Notes: a model not told the origin generated them from the letters alone. DNA of 64,000 bases from Planctomicrobium sp051465645 (GCF_051465645.1 NZ_CP195790.1:3162001-3226000); one strand, 5' to 3'; shown: positions 8,690 through 18,548, counted from the first letter of the stretch. A program made the numbers and translations.

Positions 8690-9551
8690 ATTCGCCGACC
8701 AAATCCGACTCGATGAACCACTGGCTCAGCACACGTGGCTGAAAATCGGCGGGCCTGCACAAGTTTTCGCGGAACTGAAAACCGTCGACGAGCTGCAGCG
8801 CATTGTCAAAGCTGCCGAAGCGGAAGACATTCCCGTCCGGATCCTTGGAGGAGGCTCTAACCTTCTGATTCGAGACGAAGGGGTCAGCGGGTTAGTCATC
8901 CAGCTGAATGGCGACGAGTTCAAACAGATCTCCGTAAATGGATCGACAGTCCGCGCCGGTGGAAGCGCCCTGCTGTCACACGTCATTTCCCAAACCGTCA
9001 GTGCCGGACTCGCTGGTCTGGAATCACTCGTTGGAATTCCGGGAACTGTTGGTGGTGCGATTCGCGGTAACGCAGGCGGTCGCCACGGAGAGATTGGGCA
9101 GTTCGTCAAATCTGTCGAAGTCATGACATCGCAAGGTGATATCGTCACGCGTAGCGGCGACGAACTGTCCTTCGGATACCGCAGCAGCAGCATCACAGAC
9201 GCTGTCATCCTGTCTACCGAACTGGACCTGAAAGCTGGCGACATCGACGAACTGACCCGCCGAATGCGTCAGGTCTGGATCACGAAGAAGGCATCACAAC
9301 CATTCTCATTTCAGTCCGCAGGCTGCATCTTCAAAAACCCTCGCGGGCTGAGTGCCGGAAGTCTGATCGAACAGGCTGGCTTGAAAGCAATGCGAATCGG
9401 GGGAGCCGAAGTCAGCGATCGTCACGCCAACTTCATTGTCACGACTCCCGGTGCAACTTCGGCCGACGTGTTGAACCTGATCAATGCGATTCAGGCACGC
9501 GTTCGTGAACATCACGGCATTGACCTCGAAACCGAGATCACAATCTGGTAA
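8673..9551 (+). CDS. murB: UDP-N-acetylenolpyruvoylglucosamine reductase
   Basis: A 292-residue FAD enzyme that reduces UDP-GlcNAc-enolpyruvate to UDP-MurNAc with NADPH, the step before MurC. Visible motifs are RILGGGSNLLIRD (57-68), GIPGTVGGAIRGNAGG (121-136), FGYRSS (167-172) and FQSAGCIFKNP (213-223); a Glu near the C-terminus (288) fits the proton-relay position. The proton-donor position that is Ser in the E. coli enzyme reads Cys218. The start overlaps murC by 17 bases. A strong terminator at 9591-9628 ends the pair. Confidence 0.95.
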   Translation: MTLLTEFADQIRLDEPLAQHTWLKIGGPAQVFAELKTVDELQRIVKAAEAEDIPVRILGGGSNLLIRDEGVSGLVIQLNGDEFKQISVNGSTVRAGGSALLSHVISQTVSAGLAGLESLVGIPGTVGGAIRGNAGGRHGEIGQFVKSVEVMTSQGDIVTRSGDELSFGYRSSSITDAVILSTELDLKAGDIDELTRRMRQVWITKKASQPFSFQSAGCIFKNPRGLSAGSLIEQAGLKAMRIGGAEVSDRHANFIVTTPGATSADVLNLINAIQARVREHHGIDLETEITIW

Positions 9552-9590
9552 CAGAACATCAGCAGATCCACAATATCTTGCGGAACTCAA

Positions 9591-9628
9591 AGAGGCGGGC
9601 ACCAGCATTTGGCGCCCGCCTCTTTTTT
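9591..9628 (+). terminator. Terminator after murC-murB
   Basis: AGAGGCGGGC pairs with GCCCGCCTCT across a 13-base loop, followed by a seven-T run. It sits between convergent genes. Confidence 0.85.
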
Positions 9629-9699
9629 TGTACTCACTTCACAGCAACAGCAGGTCGAAGCAGTTGGAAAACAACGGCTCCCCCGACGCCGTCGTCGGA

Positions 9700-10998
9700 T
9701 TAAAATCGATCGAGTCGATAAGGGTGCGGGTCGATGTGCGGGTACTTGCCGATGATCATTTCGGCAATCAGTTTTCCGGTCGCCGGAGACATCGAAAGCC
9801 CCAACATGCTATGTCCGGCAGCGACCCAGACGTTCTTAAAGGACGGAACCCGACCGATCAGCGGAACACCATCACAACTCATCGGACGCCAGCCATACCA
9901 CTCTTCATAGAACGGCTCGGTGTACGGTTCATGAAGATACTGAGACGCCCCTTCTGTCAGTAACTTCAGGCGGTCTCGTCGCAGCGTCGGATCGAATCCC
10001 GCGAATTCCATCGTCGACCCCAATCGATAGGCGTCGCCCATTGGAGTTACCCCGACACGGTGGTCTTCCAGAAGCATCGGGTACGTCGGACAGATCTCCG
10101 GACGCTTCATCGTAATGGAGTAGCCTTTGCCGGGCTCAATTGGAATATAGGAGCGAAGTTGATCGCGCATCAACCGGGTCCAGGCTCCAGTCGCAATAAC
10201 AACATGGTCGACTTCAATTCGTCCATTGGTTGTCAGAATCGCAGAAACACCGTGATCTCCCTCTTCCATCCGAATGAGCTCGCAGTTCTCGCGAATCATC
10301 ACTCCATCCTGAATCAGCCGCGTCTTCCACGACTGCATCAGTTTATCTGAACGCAAGTGGGCATCGTTTTCGTAATACCAGGCGCCTGCCAGACCGGGCT
10401 TGAGAGCCGGTTCCATCTTGACCAGTTCGTCACCATCAAGACGCTTTGCTCCCAAATTGAACTCGTTCAGCAGCAACTCGTTCGTCTTTCCGAATTCTTC
10501 GAAATGCGGGAAATTCTGAAAGACAAAGAGGAGTCCTTTCGTCTCCCAGTCGCAGTCTCCGATGACCTGATTCGCAAACAATTCGTCATAGAGTGCTCTG
10601 GAAGACTGCAGCAAAGCGTGCCGCGCCTGCCCCGCCTGCAGGGCATCAATTCGATTACAGCGTCGGGCAAATTCCCAGAGCCACAACCAGAACTGCCAGT
10701 CAAATCGAAACCGCATCTTGAACGGTGAGTTCCGTTTGAAAAACGTCCTCATCGTCGATGAAACCGCTCCCGGGCGACACAACGGCAACACATGGCTCGG
10801 AGAAACGTAACCACAATTCCCATGTGAACAGCCGCTGCCGAACTCGCGACGATCAATCAGCAGTACAGGTGCCCCTGCAGTAGCGAGATAGTGTGCACAG
10901 CTCGCTCCGATAATCCCTCCCCCAATCACCACAATTGGACGACGAGGTGCTGCAGTTGTCGATCCAGTATTTGTTGGAAGCGGAGCAGGAAGCGACAC
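9700..10998 (-). CDS. D-amino acid dehydrogenase-like FAD oxidoreductase
   Basis: A 432-residue protein, the same length as E. coli DadA. A Pro/Thr-rich leader precedes the FAD-binding VVIGGGIIGASCAHYLA (24-40). The GSGCSHGNCGYVSPSHV segment, a central ENDAHLRSDKL, and C-terminal YGWRPMSCDGVPLIG and AAGHSMLGLSMSPATGK are DadA-type. DadA oxidises D-amino acids, mainly D-alanine, to 2-oxo acids and feeds electrons to the respiratory chain. Closeness to the peptidoglycan genes is suggestive but the strands are opposite. Another secondary or tertiary amine substrate cannot be excluded. Confidence 0.8.
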   Translation of the reverse strand: MSLPAPLPTNTGSTTAAPRRPIVVIGGGIIGASCAHYLATAGAPVLLIDRREFGSGCSHGNCGYVSPSHVLPLCRPGAVSSTMRTFFKRNSPFKMRFRFDWQFWLWLWEFARRCNRIDALQAGQARHALLQSSRALYDELFANQVIGDCDWETKGLLFVFQNFPHFEEFGKTNELLLNEFNLGAKRLDGDELVKMEPALKPGLAGAWYYENDAHLRSDKLMQSWKTRLIQDGVMIRENCELIRMEEGDHGVSAILTTNGRIEVDHVVIATGAWTRLMRDQLRSYIPIEPGKGYSITMKRPEICPTYPMLLEDHRVGVTPMGDAYRLGSTMEFAGFDPTLRRDRLKLLTEGASQYLHEPYTEPFYEEWYGWRPMSCDGVPLIGRVPSFKNVWVAAGHSMLGLSMSPATGKLIAEMIIGKYPHIDPHPYRLDRF

Positions 10999-11756
10999 GT
11001 GGATTTCCTGATAGAACCGGGGAAGGATTTGATGCGTGCGATGTGCACATTAGAGCATATTTCACAACATCCTGCGCATCTCCGACGGCCAGAACACTGC
11101 TGCTTTACTGGCAAACTTGCACTCTGCGCGACAAGAACCGCTCATCTGAAAATGAAAGACTGTTCAATCTCCTGAACGTCGCGGGAATTCCATCACCACA
11201 AATCAACACAAACCGATCTCTTTGCGTATTCGCGCCTGAACAACAAACGACAACAACCCAAAATTACCTCAACCTCAGCAACTTCCTCGCAGGCACGATC
11301 ATCATCACGACCTTCATAAACACATAAGTGTCTATCTGATTGGTTCCCTTTAGGCAGTCGCCTCCACAATCCATTCCCCTACGAACAAACCCGGGAATCT
11401 CCCGGTCAACAAACCTCCACTTTCGCTCGAATAAGCAGCAGTTTCCCGCCATATCAAAACAAACAAACTCAACGCAACTAACCCCCAAATAGCAACTTAG
11501 AACAAACAGAACCACAAACCATTGCATCAGAAAATCGCCGTGAAATCACCATTCGAGCCAGCAGTCCGGTTCGGCAATTTGGGAAAAACATTCGCATTCT
11601 CGCAGTACCAATGGTTCTGCAACTCATGACGAGCAATATCGACTTATGCCCTGCAACGGTCATGACCAAAGGGGGAATCGTTTATCGAGCGCCGTTTAAG
11701 CGGACGATAGCTTCCATGCAAAGCGTAGATTTCCTGCTGCTGGGAGCATCAGCAAA
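10999..11756. other. Long gene-free region, G-poor on the plus strand
   Basis: About 760 bases between the divergent dadA-like and TolC-like genes. Roughly 11200-11540 is rich in A and C and poor in G on the plus strand. Small open frames on both strands (for example 10935-11327 and 11264-11527) lack ribosome sites and recognisable products. No tRNA-like fold or terminator is evident. It could be a leader, an unstructured RNA, or decayed sequence. Confidence 0.4.
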
Positions 11757-13856
11757 ATGGTCATTGGAAGACAAATCGTACTACGAAAATGGACAGCAAT
11801 TGCTGCTGTTACTTCTACACTCCTGTCTGGCTGTGTCCGTGATCGCACTGACGTCTCCTACTTAGGAGAGCAAAAACGCGACAAATATCGGGCACACGCC
11901 ACAGAGGTCTCTTACCCGAATGTGAATAAGCCACTTCCACCGGAAGTGTCGTCCGCTGCTCCTCCACAAACGATTCTCGACACGGAAGAAATTCCGATTC
12001 GGGACATCACGCTCGCCGAGACAATGCAGTTTGCATTGCAGAATAGTCAGGTGATCCGGACAGCCGGAGCATTCATGACGAACGGTGGCACGTTGATGAC
12101 GAATCCGAACGGGCAGATCACCCAATACGACCCGGCGATTCAAGCATCGGGCGTGTTGTTTGGCGGCCGCGGGGTGGAAGCAGCATTGGCTGCGTTCGAT
12201 GCCCAGGTGAACGCCAGCATGCTCTGGGGACGTAACGAGCAGATCGCCAACAGCGCGGTTGGTGGAGTTGGTCTCGCTCCGCTGTCAACGATGACCAGCG
12301 AAACAGCGGCCTTCAACGCCAACTTGCAGAAGACCTTCGGTAACGGGGGGGTGATCTCCTTAAATCACAACGTCAATTACCTCGGTTCCAATTCACCCGG
12401 ACTGGCGTACCCATCCTCCTATGCCGGAGCAGCAGGTGTGAACTACACCTTGCCGTTGCTGGCCGGATCGGGAACTCACTTCACACAGATTGCCGGTCCA
12501 ATCGGACAGTCATTCGGCGGGGTGAGCGGTGTCGGACAAGGGGTCTTGATCGCCCGAATCAATGAGGATATTTCCATCGCCACCTTCGAACTGGCGTTGC
12601 GGAATCTCGTCAAGGATGTGGAAGACACCTACTGGGAACTCTATCAGGCGTACCGCAATTACCACACTGCGGTCACCGCCCGAGAATCTGCATTACTAAC
12701 CTGGCGAATCGCGGACCTGCAGTTGCAGGGAGGAGTTCGAACCAGAGCGGAAGTCGCACAGGCTCGAGACCAGTACTTTGCCACCGAAGCAGCTTCTGTG
12801 AACTCGCGGTCACAGATTTACTCAGCAGAAGTCCGCATGCGACGCCTGATGGGACTGTCCGCAAGTGATGGAACAACTCTGCGACCACTGGACGAACCGG
12901 TTACGGCACAACTTGTCCCGGACTGGTATGTCAGCTTGACGGAAGCGATGACCCAGCGTGTGGAATTGAGATCCCAGAAATGGAATCTCAAGAGCATGGA
13001 ACTGCAGTTGGATGCTGCAAAAAGTCTGGTTCGCCCACAGTTGAACTTTGTGAGCGGTTACCAGGTGAACGGATTCGGGGACGACCTCCTCGGATACAAC
13101 GGGACAGCCCCGACGTCACACTTCTATGAGAATATGACAGCCGGAAATGAAACCGGTTGGAATCTGGGTGTCCAGTTCAACTGGGCCATCGGGTTCCGGG
13201 CGGCAATGGCTCAGGTTCGTAACTACGAACTTCGAGTTGCCAAAGCCCAACGGGTTCTTGTCGAGCAGGAAAAAGAAGTCACACTCGAACTGGCGACGTC
13301 GTTCCAGGAAATTGCGCGAGCCTATGCCGCCGCAGAACTGAACATGAACCGAATGATTGCCGCTCGCGAGAACGTCAAATTCCTCGAACCCAACATTCGG
13401 GAAGGGACGATCCTGCTGGACGAACTGTTGCGTGCCCAGTTGCGACAGGCTGAAGCCGAAGTGGCTTACTACGACAGTCTGGTCCAATACAACAAAGCTC
13501 TCAACGACATGCAGTTCCGCAAAGGGACAATCCTGACGCACAATGCCATTTTCCTGTCAGAAGGCAGCTGGGCTCAGGAAGCATACACCGACGCGAAGTA
13601 CAATTCGGATGCACGAAACCACGGTCGAGATGCCTCTCGCGTCCTGAAGTACGCAACAGAGCCGTTCTCGTCTGCAGGCCCAGTCAACGATATCTACTTC
13701 GAAACGCCTGCTGAAACGATGCCAACTTATGCCGCCCCTGTTGAAGGAGTCCCACTGATCTCGACTCCAGCAACTCTGGTTCCTGAACCGGGGATGCCGG
13801 CTCCGCTTCCACCAGCAGAACCGAAGATCCAGGCACTGCCACCAAAAGTGGAATAG
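11757..13856 (+). CDS. TolC-family outer-membrane channel lipoprotein
   Basis: A 699-residue protein with a signal sequence and lipobox LLSGC (Cys26). Two OEP-like halves follow, with long helical stretches (for example EDTYWELYQAYRNYHTAV, GGVRTRAEVAQARDQYF, GTILLDELLRAQLRQAEAE) and the LGVQFNWAIGFRAA strand. Such proteins form trimeric outer-membrane ducts for RND or ABC efflux and type I secretion. The long Pro-rich tail (about 640-699) and Gly/Asn-rich insert near the N-terminus make it longer than E. coli TolC (493). No inner-membrane partner is adjacent. GGGAG lies upstream of the ATG. A strong terminator follows. Confidence 0.85.
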   Translation: MVIGRQIVLRKWTAIAAVTSTLLSGCVRDRTDVSYLGEQKRDKYRAHATEVSYPNVNKPLPPEVSSAAPPQTILDTEEIPIRDITLAETMQFALQNSQVIRTAGAFMTNGGTLMTNPNGQITQYDPAIQASGVLFGGRGVEAALAAFDAQVNASMLWGRNEQIANSAVGGVGLAPLSTMTSETAAFNANLQKTFGNGGVISLNHNVNYLGSNSPGLAYPSSYAGAAGVNYTLPLLAGSGTHFTQIAGPIGQSFGGVSGVGQGVLIARINEDISIATFELALRNLVKDVEDTYWELYQAYRNYHTAVTARESALLTWRIADLQLQGGVRTRAEVAQARDQYFATEAASVNSRSQIYSAEVRMRRLMGLSASDGTTLRPLDEPVTAQLVPDWYVSLTEAMTQRVELRSQKWNLKSMELQLDAAKSLVRPQLNFVSGYQVNGFGDDLLGYNGTAPTSHFYENMTAGNETGWNLGVQFNWAIGFRAAMAQVRNYELRVAKAQRVLVEQEKEVTLELATSFQEIARAYAAAELNMNRMIAARENVKFLEPNIREGTILLDELLRAQLRQAEAEVAYYDSLVQYNKALNDMQFRKGTILTHNAIFLSEGSWAQEAYTDAKYNSDARNHGRDASRVLKYATEPFSSAGPVNDIYFETPAETMPTYAAPVEGVPLISTPATLVPEPGMPAPLPPAEPKIQALPPKVE

Positions 13857-13873
13857 TTTGGATTTCAAAATAG

Positions 13874-13914
13874 AAAAGCGGCCTTCTTCAACTCTGAAGA
13901 AGGCCGCTTTTTTT
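13874..13914 (+). terminator. Terminator after the TolC-like gene
   Basis: AAAGCGGCCTTCTT pairs with AAGAAGGCCGCTTT over an eight-base loop, followed by a T-run. The A-rich left side means it may also act for the convergent desaturase gene. Confidence 0.88.
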
Positions 13915-13991
13915 GTTTCTCGTCATCAGATGATGGATACCGAGGAGAGCATGATCCAGGCGCATCGAACAGACGAGTCAGTCCTTCATCA

Positions 13992-15377
13992 TTAGTCCAT
14001 GATCAAATGGTTGTTCGCCATCGTGATTCCGGAAAGCATTGATCCAATGATTCCAAGGAACCCCTGATCCGTCCCGCAGAGATATAGATTTGGAATCGAT
14101 GTCATCCCGTTCAGCACCTTCACAGGCGCACCATAAACGGCGCCGTTTAAGTGCCACGTGAAACGATGAATCGTCTTGGGAGTGAAGACGTCTGTATCAA
14201 TGATGTGTTTGCGGAAGTCCGGAATGTGCTTCACAGCCGCTTCCGCCATTTTGTCGCACCAGGACTGCTTTGCGGCGTAGTACTCTTCCTGATCGACTGT
14301 CATCCAATACCCCGGATCTGCAAGTGCCGTGATTCGGATGTAGCCCTCTTCTAACTCTGCACCATCTGCATATTGGAAATTGTTTGGTGAGCAGATGATT
14401 CCGCTCCGCAGATCAATAGGCTCGACAGGTGCCTCGTAGTGAAACTTCTCGGCATCATTGTAGAAGACAATCGTCTCGTGATGGCCAAGCGTTTTGGGGT
14501 TACAGTCCAGAACGAAGATCGCCTCATTGAACGAGACGGCACCAGCGGCAGGCTCAGGCTGTGAAGCAAGTTGCCCACACATCCGGTTCGTTTCAACGAC
14601 ACCAGCCGATGAGAGAACATTCTTTGCGCGGATCACTTCTCCGTTATCGAGAATCACGCCGATCGCTTTTCCATTTTCGATCAGGATCTCTTTCACTCCA
14701 TGCCGGAGTTTGAGTTCCCCGCCAAGTGCTTTGTAATGCTTCGTCAACGTTTTCAGGATTTGACGGACACCATCATATGGCCGTGAAAAGCCCTCTTTGA
14801 AAATGCTCTTGAACATGATCACGAACTGATTGAAGTCCATGTCATGAGGCAATGCTGACCCGTAAAACATCAACGGGCAAAACAGCATGTCGATCAATAC
14901 TGGATCAGTCAGAAACTCGCCCACCACTTTTCTGGCCGAGATTGCATGTTGATCCAGATTCAATTCATCGAACTGGTCGATCTTCGCGACAAGACTTCGA
15001 AATCCATCAGCCTGATCCGGGAACTCACGGCAGACATCGTCCTGAAATTGCTCGAAGTTGTTATTGAACTTCAGCGTATGGCCGGGGAACACCACCGACG
15101 ATCCCAACTGCGGGGAGAGATCGAAATCGTCCCACCTCAGTCGTAACTGTTTCAGGAGCTTGGCTAATGGGCCTGTCTTTGTTCCAGGTGCCGCATAGTT
15201 GGTGACAGCATGCAACCCGACATCGAAATTCCTTCCTCTCATCCGGTAGAAGGAGTTGAGTCCGCCGATGGTGGTGTGCCGTTCGAGAATGCAGACTTTC
15301 TTGTCGTAATAGGCCATGCGGATTCCCGCTGCCAACCCAGACATCCCTGCACCAATAATGACCGTATCGTAGTTCAC
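13992..15377 (-). CDS. CrtI/phytoene desaturase-like FAD oxidoreductase
   Basis: A 461-residue protein with the N-terminal dinucleotide-binding DTVIIGAGMSGLAAGIRMA and LERHTTIGGLNSFY, which are typical of phytoene dehydrogenase/CrtI-related enzymes and retinol saturases. The C-terminus has PNLYLCGTDQGFLGIIGSM, the FAD-closing motif of this superfamily. It probably desaturates or isomerises a polyene such as a carotenoid intermediate, fitting the pigmented habit of many planctomycetes, but no crtB-like partner is in the window and the substrate is unknown. The start is GTG with only a weak ribosome site. Confidence 0.75.
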   Translation of the reverse strand: MNYDTVIIGAGMSGLAAGIRMAYYDKKVCILERHTTIGGLNSFYRMRGRNFDVGLHAVTNYAAPGTKTGPLAKLLKQLRLRWDDFDLSPQLGSSVVFPGHTLKFNNNFEQFQDDVCREFPDQADGFRSLVAKIDQFDELNLDQHAISARKVVGEFLTDPVLIDMLFCPLMFYGSALPHDMDFNQFVIMFKSIFKEGFSRPYDGVRQILKTLTKHYKALGGELKLRHGVKEILIENGKAIGVILDNGEVIRAKNVLSSAGVVETNRMCGQLASQPEPAAGAVSFNEAIFVLDCNPKTLGHHETIVFYNDAEKFHYEAPVEPIDLRSGIICSPNNFQYADGAELEEGYIRITALADPGYWMTVDQEEYYAAKQSWCDKMAEAAVKHIPDFRKHIIDTDVFTPKTIHRFTWHLNGAVYGAPVKVLNGMTSIPNLYLCGTDQGFLGIIGSMLSGITMANNHLIMD

Positions 15378-15759
15378 GCCGCGTCCGCCGCCTCATCCGG
15401 TATGTTGCGATCGCATCCGACAGCCATGCCGGAATGCGCCCTGTCAGGCTAATCAACTGAAGTGAGTAGCTTGGCGAATCTCTACCGGAAAATCACGTCA
15501 GGAGGTCACATCACAAATTTGATGAGAATCGGCAGTTCCTTCCGGTCAAGAATTCGGCAAATTGTGCCGAATTCTTTTTCCAGATGCAGTAGACCTTTTC
15601 ACATTATCCACAAGATCTAGTTGCTTCAATTCCAAGTGGGCACAAACCTGTACACATGCACGGTTGCTCAACTGGAATAACCGGTGTATTTTCACCGGCA
15701 CGAAGCATGGATCGCGACGTTTTCTCGGTCTCTTCACTGCTGCTTGAAAGGAATCAGGC
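15378..15759. other. Divergent intergenic region
   Basis: Separates the desaturase from the zinc-ribbon gene. It is A/T-richer toward 15520-15640 and contains one exact DnaA-box-like TTATCCACA at 15604-15612, which as a single copy is not evidence of an origin. A short open frame at 15562-15747 is not supported. Confidence 0.4.
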
Positions 15760-16044
15760 ATGAGCCACCTCGCTCTGTTGTCCGATAATTCATCTGTCGA
15801 AGAACACCCACGCATCATCTCGTTTCTGGATTTTGCGACTCAGCAGCCTGTTGAAAAACGGACTGCTGGCGATCGTGCCCGTCTGGAACGCAAGAATCAG
15901 TGCTGCCCTATCTGCAATCGAGTCACTGTTGAAGTGATCGAGCTGAACAACGGCCGAATTGGTCGCAACGGACGCATGATTCCAGGCACCGGTTCACTCG
16001 TTGGCTTCAGCTGCAACGCCTGCGGTCACGAATGGCCAGTCTAG
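15760..16044 (+). CDS. Small zinc-ribbon protein
   Basis: A 94-residue protein with CCPICNR at about 49-54 and CNACGHEW near the C-terminus, giving two CxxC knuckles 33-35 residues apart, as in zinc ribbons. Between them lies a basic GRIGRNGRMIPGTGS loop. AAGGAA lies eight bases before the ATG. Such ribbons occur in nucleic-acid-binding or metal-storage proteins; I do not recognise a specific family. It is monocistronic with a bidirectional hairpin downstream (16171-16192). Confidence 0.65.
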   Translation: MSHLALLSDNSSVEEHPRIISFLDFATQQPVEKRTAGDRARLERKNQCCPICNRVTVEVIELNNGRIGRNGRMIPGTGSLVGFSCNACGHEWPV

Positions 16045-16165
16045 ACCAGTTCGGTCTTTTCATTGGCAGTTGATCAGATCTGCGACGGACTCCAAAGAAC
16101 GTCCGCAGAGAGACGCAGACGGTGTTCGCCTCGATTGAACATCGGCCAGAATATCAAATCAAATA

Positions 16166-16200
16166 AAAATGCCCCAGCAAGATTGCCGGGGCACTTTTAT
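16166..16200. terminator. Bidirectional terminator
   Basis: GCCCCAGCAA pairs with TTGCCGGGGC across a short loop. It has TTTTA on the right and, read leftward, ATTTTTATTT on the other side, so it can terminate both the zinc-ribbon gene and the opposing DUF11 gene. Confidence 0.75.
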
Positions 16201-16243
16201 TGAATCGATGTCGCAATCATCAGGCCAGCCAACCGGCCCAGCC

Positions 16244-17758
16244 TTATCGAACCTTACACTGGAAGCTGACGAATCCACCAGTTTTGCCTTTGAGTGGCTG
16301 GTCGAATTCGAAGGTCAGCAATTTGCTTCCCTGACCGTTATCGGTCACATCAATCTTGCCATCCATATTGGCCGAAATCGAGCCTTCCACGAACTCCAGT
16401 CGTGGTGAAAGGTTGTCGATCACCCGAATCTTCAACAGATCACGTTCGCCGACATTATCAAAGCGAATGGTGAAGGTGACGATGTCGCCTGGGTGAGCAG
16501 ATGATTTGTCTGCAACTTTGACGAGTTTCAGCTCGCCCGGTGTACGACGATCTTCTGAACCAGTGAAGTCTTGAACAGAGAAGACTCCCTGTACTAGATC
16601 GCCAGTTACATCCTGAGCGACCACAATCGGCCGACGTCCATCTGCCCATTCTTGAGCAGCAGCCACACTCAGCCCGAGTGACGCCGTTGTAATTCGCTCG
16701 AAACGACCTTCCTGCAGGAAGCGAATATCTTCGAAGGCATTCACCAGTTTCACATGGTTCTGTGCACCGATTGCCTTATCCAGTTGATCATCTGCAACGC
16801 GTGCTCGCAACCCGCTGGCTCTTGTTCGAGTCTGCATCCCCAACGGTTCATCACGCTGAACCTGTTCGCTGGTCACCTGCTTGGTGTTCAAACCAGCAAC
16901 AGTTCGTCCGTCCTGATGCCCCACCGCTTTGGCGACAGACATATCTTCTTTAGGCAAGGTTGCTGATCGCACTTCACCAAACCGCGGGGCGTAAATCGCA
17001 GCCTGCGTACTTGGTTTCAGTCGAACTTTGCCTTCTTCATCCATGTATTCTGCAATGGTGTCCTCGACTTCGAGGCCAGCACGGTACTTCCCTTCGTAAT
17101 GGACAGGGAGACCGTTATCGCCCCCATCGCGTACGTACTCATCCGCTCGTGAACCTGGTCCCGGGTACGGATTCAAAGCCCAAGGGGCAACGCCCGGCGG
17201 ACAGGCTTCAATCGGAATTCCGGTCGCCGATGCGTGCTGCTGTGGCACAACACCCGTTGGAGCAAAGCCGGTTGGAGCAAAACCTGTCGGTGGCAATGCC
17301 GTTGCCGACAGTGCTTCGCGTGGCTCCGCTTTGTGACTGATCGGATCAACGTCTGCGAACGCAGGTGATTTCGGTCCCGGAGCCGGAAATTCGGCAGAGA
17401 CCTGCTCGACCTTCGTTGAAGATGGCATCACAGCAAAGGGATCTTCCCCTTTGGAAATTCGGGTGAGAACTTCGCTTTGCTTGCTGTCAGTTGCAGCAAC
17501 CTGCTTTTGCTGATCGGCCTTCAGACCAGCGGCGCGTGATCGCCCCATGGTCGCTGTCCCTGGGGCATTCGTACTAGCCGAAGCGTCCGACTGCTCGGCA
17601 GCAGACGCCATTGCCGGTTGGTTCGGCGAGAAGGTGTTCTGGACGTATTTGCTGGCAGAACTGCAAGAGGAACTACACAGCAACAATCCCAAAGCCGCAG
17701 CGTGACGCCAAGGCAAATTCTGATGGCGAGCAGAGAATTTTTTTGGTTGAGATGCCAT
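16244..17758 (-). CDS. DUF11-repeat envelope protein (probable lipoprotein)
   Basis: About 504 residues from the ATG at 17758; a longer frame to 17797 has no leader. After a basic stretch a hydrophobic segment ends in LLLCSSSCSS, a possible lipobox. The middle is low-complexity with imperfect PTGFAPTG repeats. The C-terminal 110 residues (LVKVADKSSAHPGDIVTFTI, RVIDNLSPRLEFVEGS) are a DUF11-type Ig-like domain found in large cell-surface proteins. It is the last gene of a three-gene leftward cluster with two paralogues upstream, and shares an 11-base leader element with the neighbour at 18548. Confidence 0.7.
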   Translation of the reverse strand: MASQPKKFSARHQNLPWRHAAALGLLLCSSSCSSASKYVQNTFSPNQPAMASAAEQSDASASTNAPGTATMGRSRAAGLKADQQKQVAATDSKQSEVLTRISKGEDPFAVMPSSTKVEQVSAEFPAPGPKSPAFADVDPISHKAEPREALSATALPPTGFAPTGFAPTGVVPQQHASATGIPIEACPPGVAPWALNPYPGPGSRADEYVRDGGDNGLPVHYEGKYRAGLEVEDTIAEYMDEEGKVRLKPSTQAAIYAPRFGEVRSATLPKEDMSVAKAVGHQDGRTVAGLNTKQVTSEQVQRDEPLGMQTRTRASGLRARVADDQLDKAIGAQNHVKLVNAFEDIRFLQEGRFERITTASLGLSVAAAQEWADGRRPIVVAQDVTGDLVQGVFSVQDFTGSEDRRTPGELKLVKVADKSSAHPGDIVTFTIRFDNVGERDLLKIRVIDNLSPRLEFVEGSISANMDGKIDVTDNGQGSKLLTFEFDQPLKGKTGGFVSFQCKVR

Positions 17759-17864
17759 GATTACGTTTCCCGAAAAGTTCAGCTGAATCCCATTCAACAG
17801 GGATTCAGCAATTCAGCTCATCAGAGTCGCAAGTCGCGATTGATAAACGGTGTTTCCTGCCAGA

Positions 17865-18548
17865 CTACGGACGGAGAATCTGCAGCGGGGATCCGGAAAA
17901 GAATTCATCGGATGATGCATTCGCAGATGGGATTCGTCCGCCGATTCGCACGATCGCCATTGGTCGCCCACGACGATCAGCTGCTTCAATCAGATTGGAA
18001 GTTGGAGGAAGGTTCTCAATGCGAGCGCCCCCTTCCTGAACAACCGGAAACGCAATATCCGGCTGCTCCAGATAGACCACTTTGGTCACCATTCGATCCT
18101 GCATCACTGTTTCAATTTCTTCAGCAGTGATCTGAATCGGAATTGGAAACTCAAGTTCCTTGCCGGCCGGAGGATGCAACCGGTCCAACACTTCAATTGT
18201 GGGATAGAGCCGGACACCTGGGTAATCCGGCATGTCGCTAATGCAGACCCGATACACGTAGCCGACGCCCATTCCAGCAAGCGCCGGAGCATTCTGGTCA
18301 ATCTGCGCCTGACCTTGCTGGGACATCGTGAAGAACGTAATCCGCCCTGTTCCAGGCAGACTGATTCGCACAGGTTGCGGCGAACCTGCAATTCCCGGTC
18401 GAGTGAGTGCACTCCAACGCCCTGCCATCCCGGTCGGCCCGCGATGATCGAGGAGTGTATAGCGTTCTTCAGCCTGCAATGCGGTCGCGGAAAACAATCC
18501 GGCAACGCACAGGCTCAAGAACAGACGATGGCGAGTCTTTTCGAACAT
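17865..18548 (-). CDS. Secreted protein, paralogue of the next upstream gene
   Basis: A 227-residue protein with a signal peptide (about 1-26, ending ALQA). The core from about 55 to 210 aligns by eye with the larger neighbour at 18717-19943: YRVCISDMPDYPGVRLYPTIEV against its YRLKLAGIPGREGLTVYPSL, then I-T-x-E-(D/E), V-T-K-V-(V/I)-Y-L, and A-D-R-R-G with a hydrophobic RIG/RMG strand. I know of no function. The tandem arrangement suggests duplication and joint action in the envelope. A perfect 11-bp stem lies upstream at 18675-18701. Confidence 0.68.
   Translation of the reverse strand: MFEKTRHRLFLSLCVAGLFSATALQAEERYTLLDHRGPTGMAGRWSALTRPGIAGSPQPVRISLPGTGRITFFTMSQQGQAQIDQNAPALAGMGVGYVYRVCISDMPDYPGVRLYPTIEVLDRLHPPAGKELEFPIPIQITAEEIETVMQDRMVTKVVYLEQPDIAFPVVQEGGARIENLPPTSNLIEAADRRGRPMAIVRIGGRIPSANASSDEFFSGSPLQILRP

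Noticed and set aside
11264..11527. Leftward open frame of 87 residues with many Cys
   Set aside because: Amino-acid content follows the base skew of the region; no ribosome site or family.
15604..15612. Exact DnaA-box consensus TTATCCACA
   Set aside because: A single copy with no other boxes nearby, no dnaA/dnaN and no A/T-rich unwinding region; not evidence of an origin.
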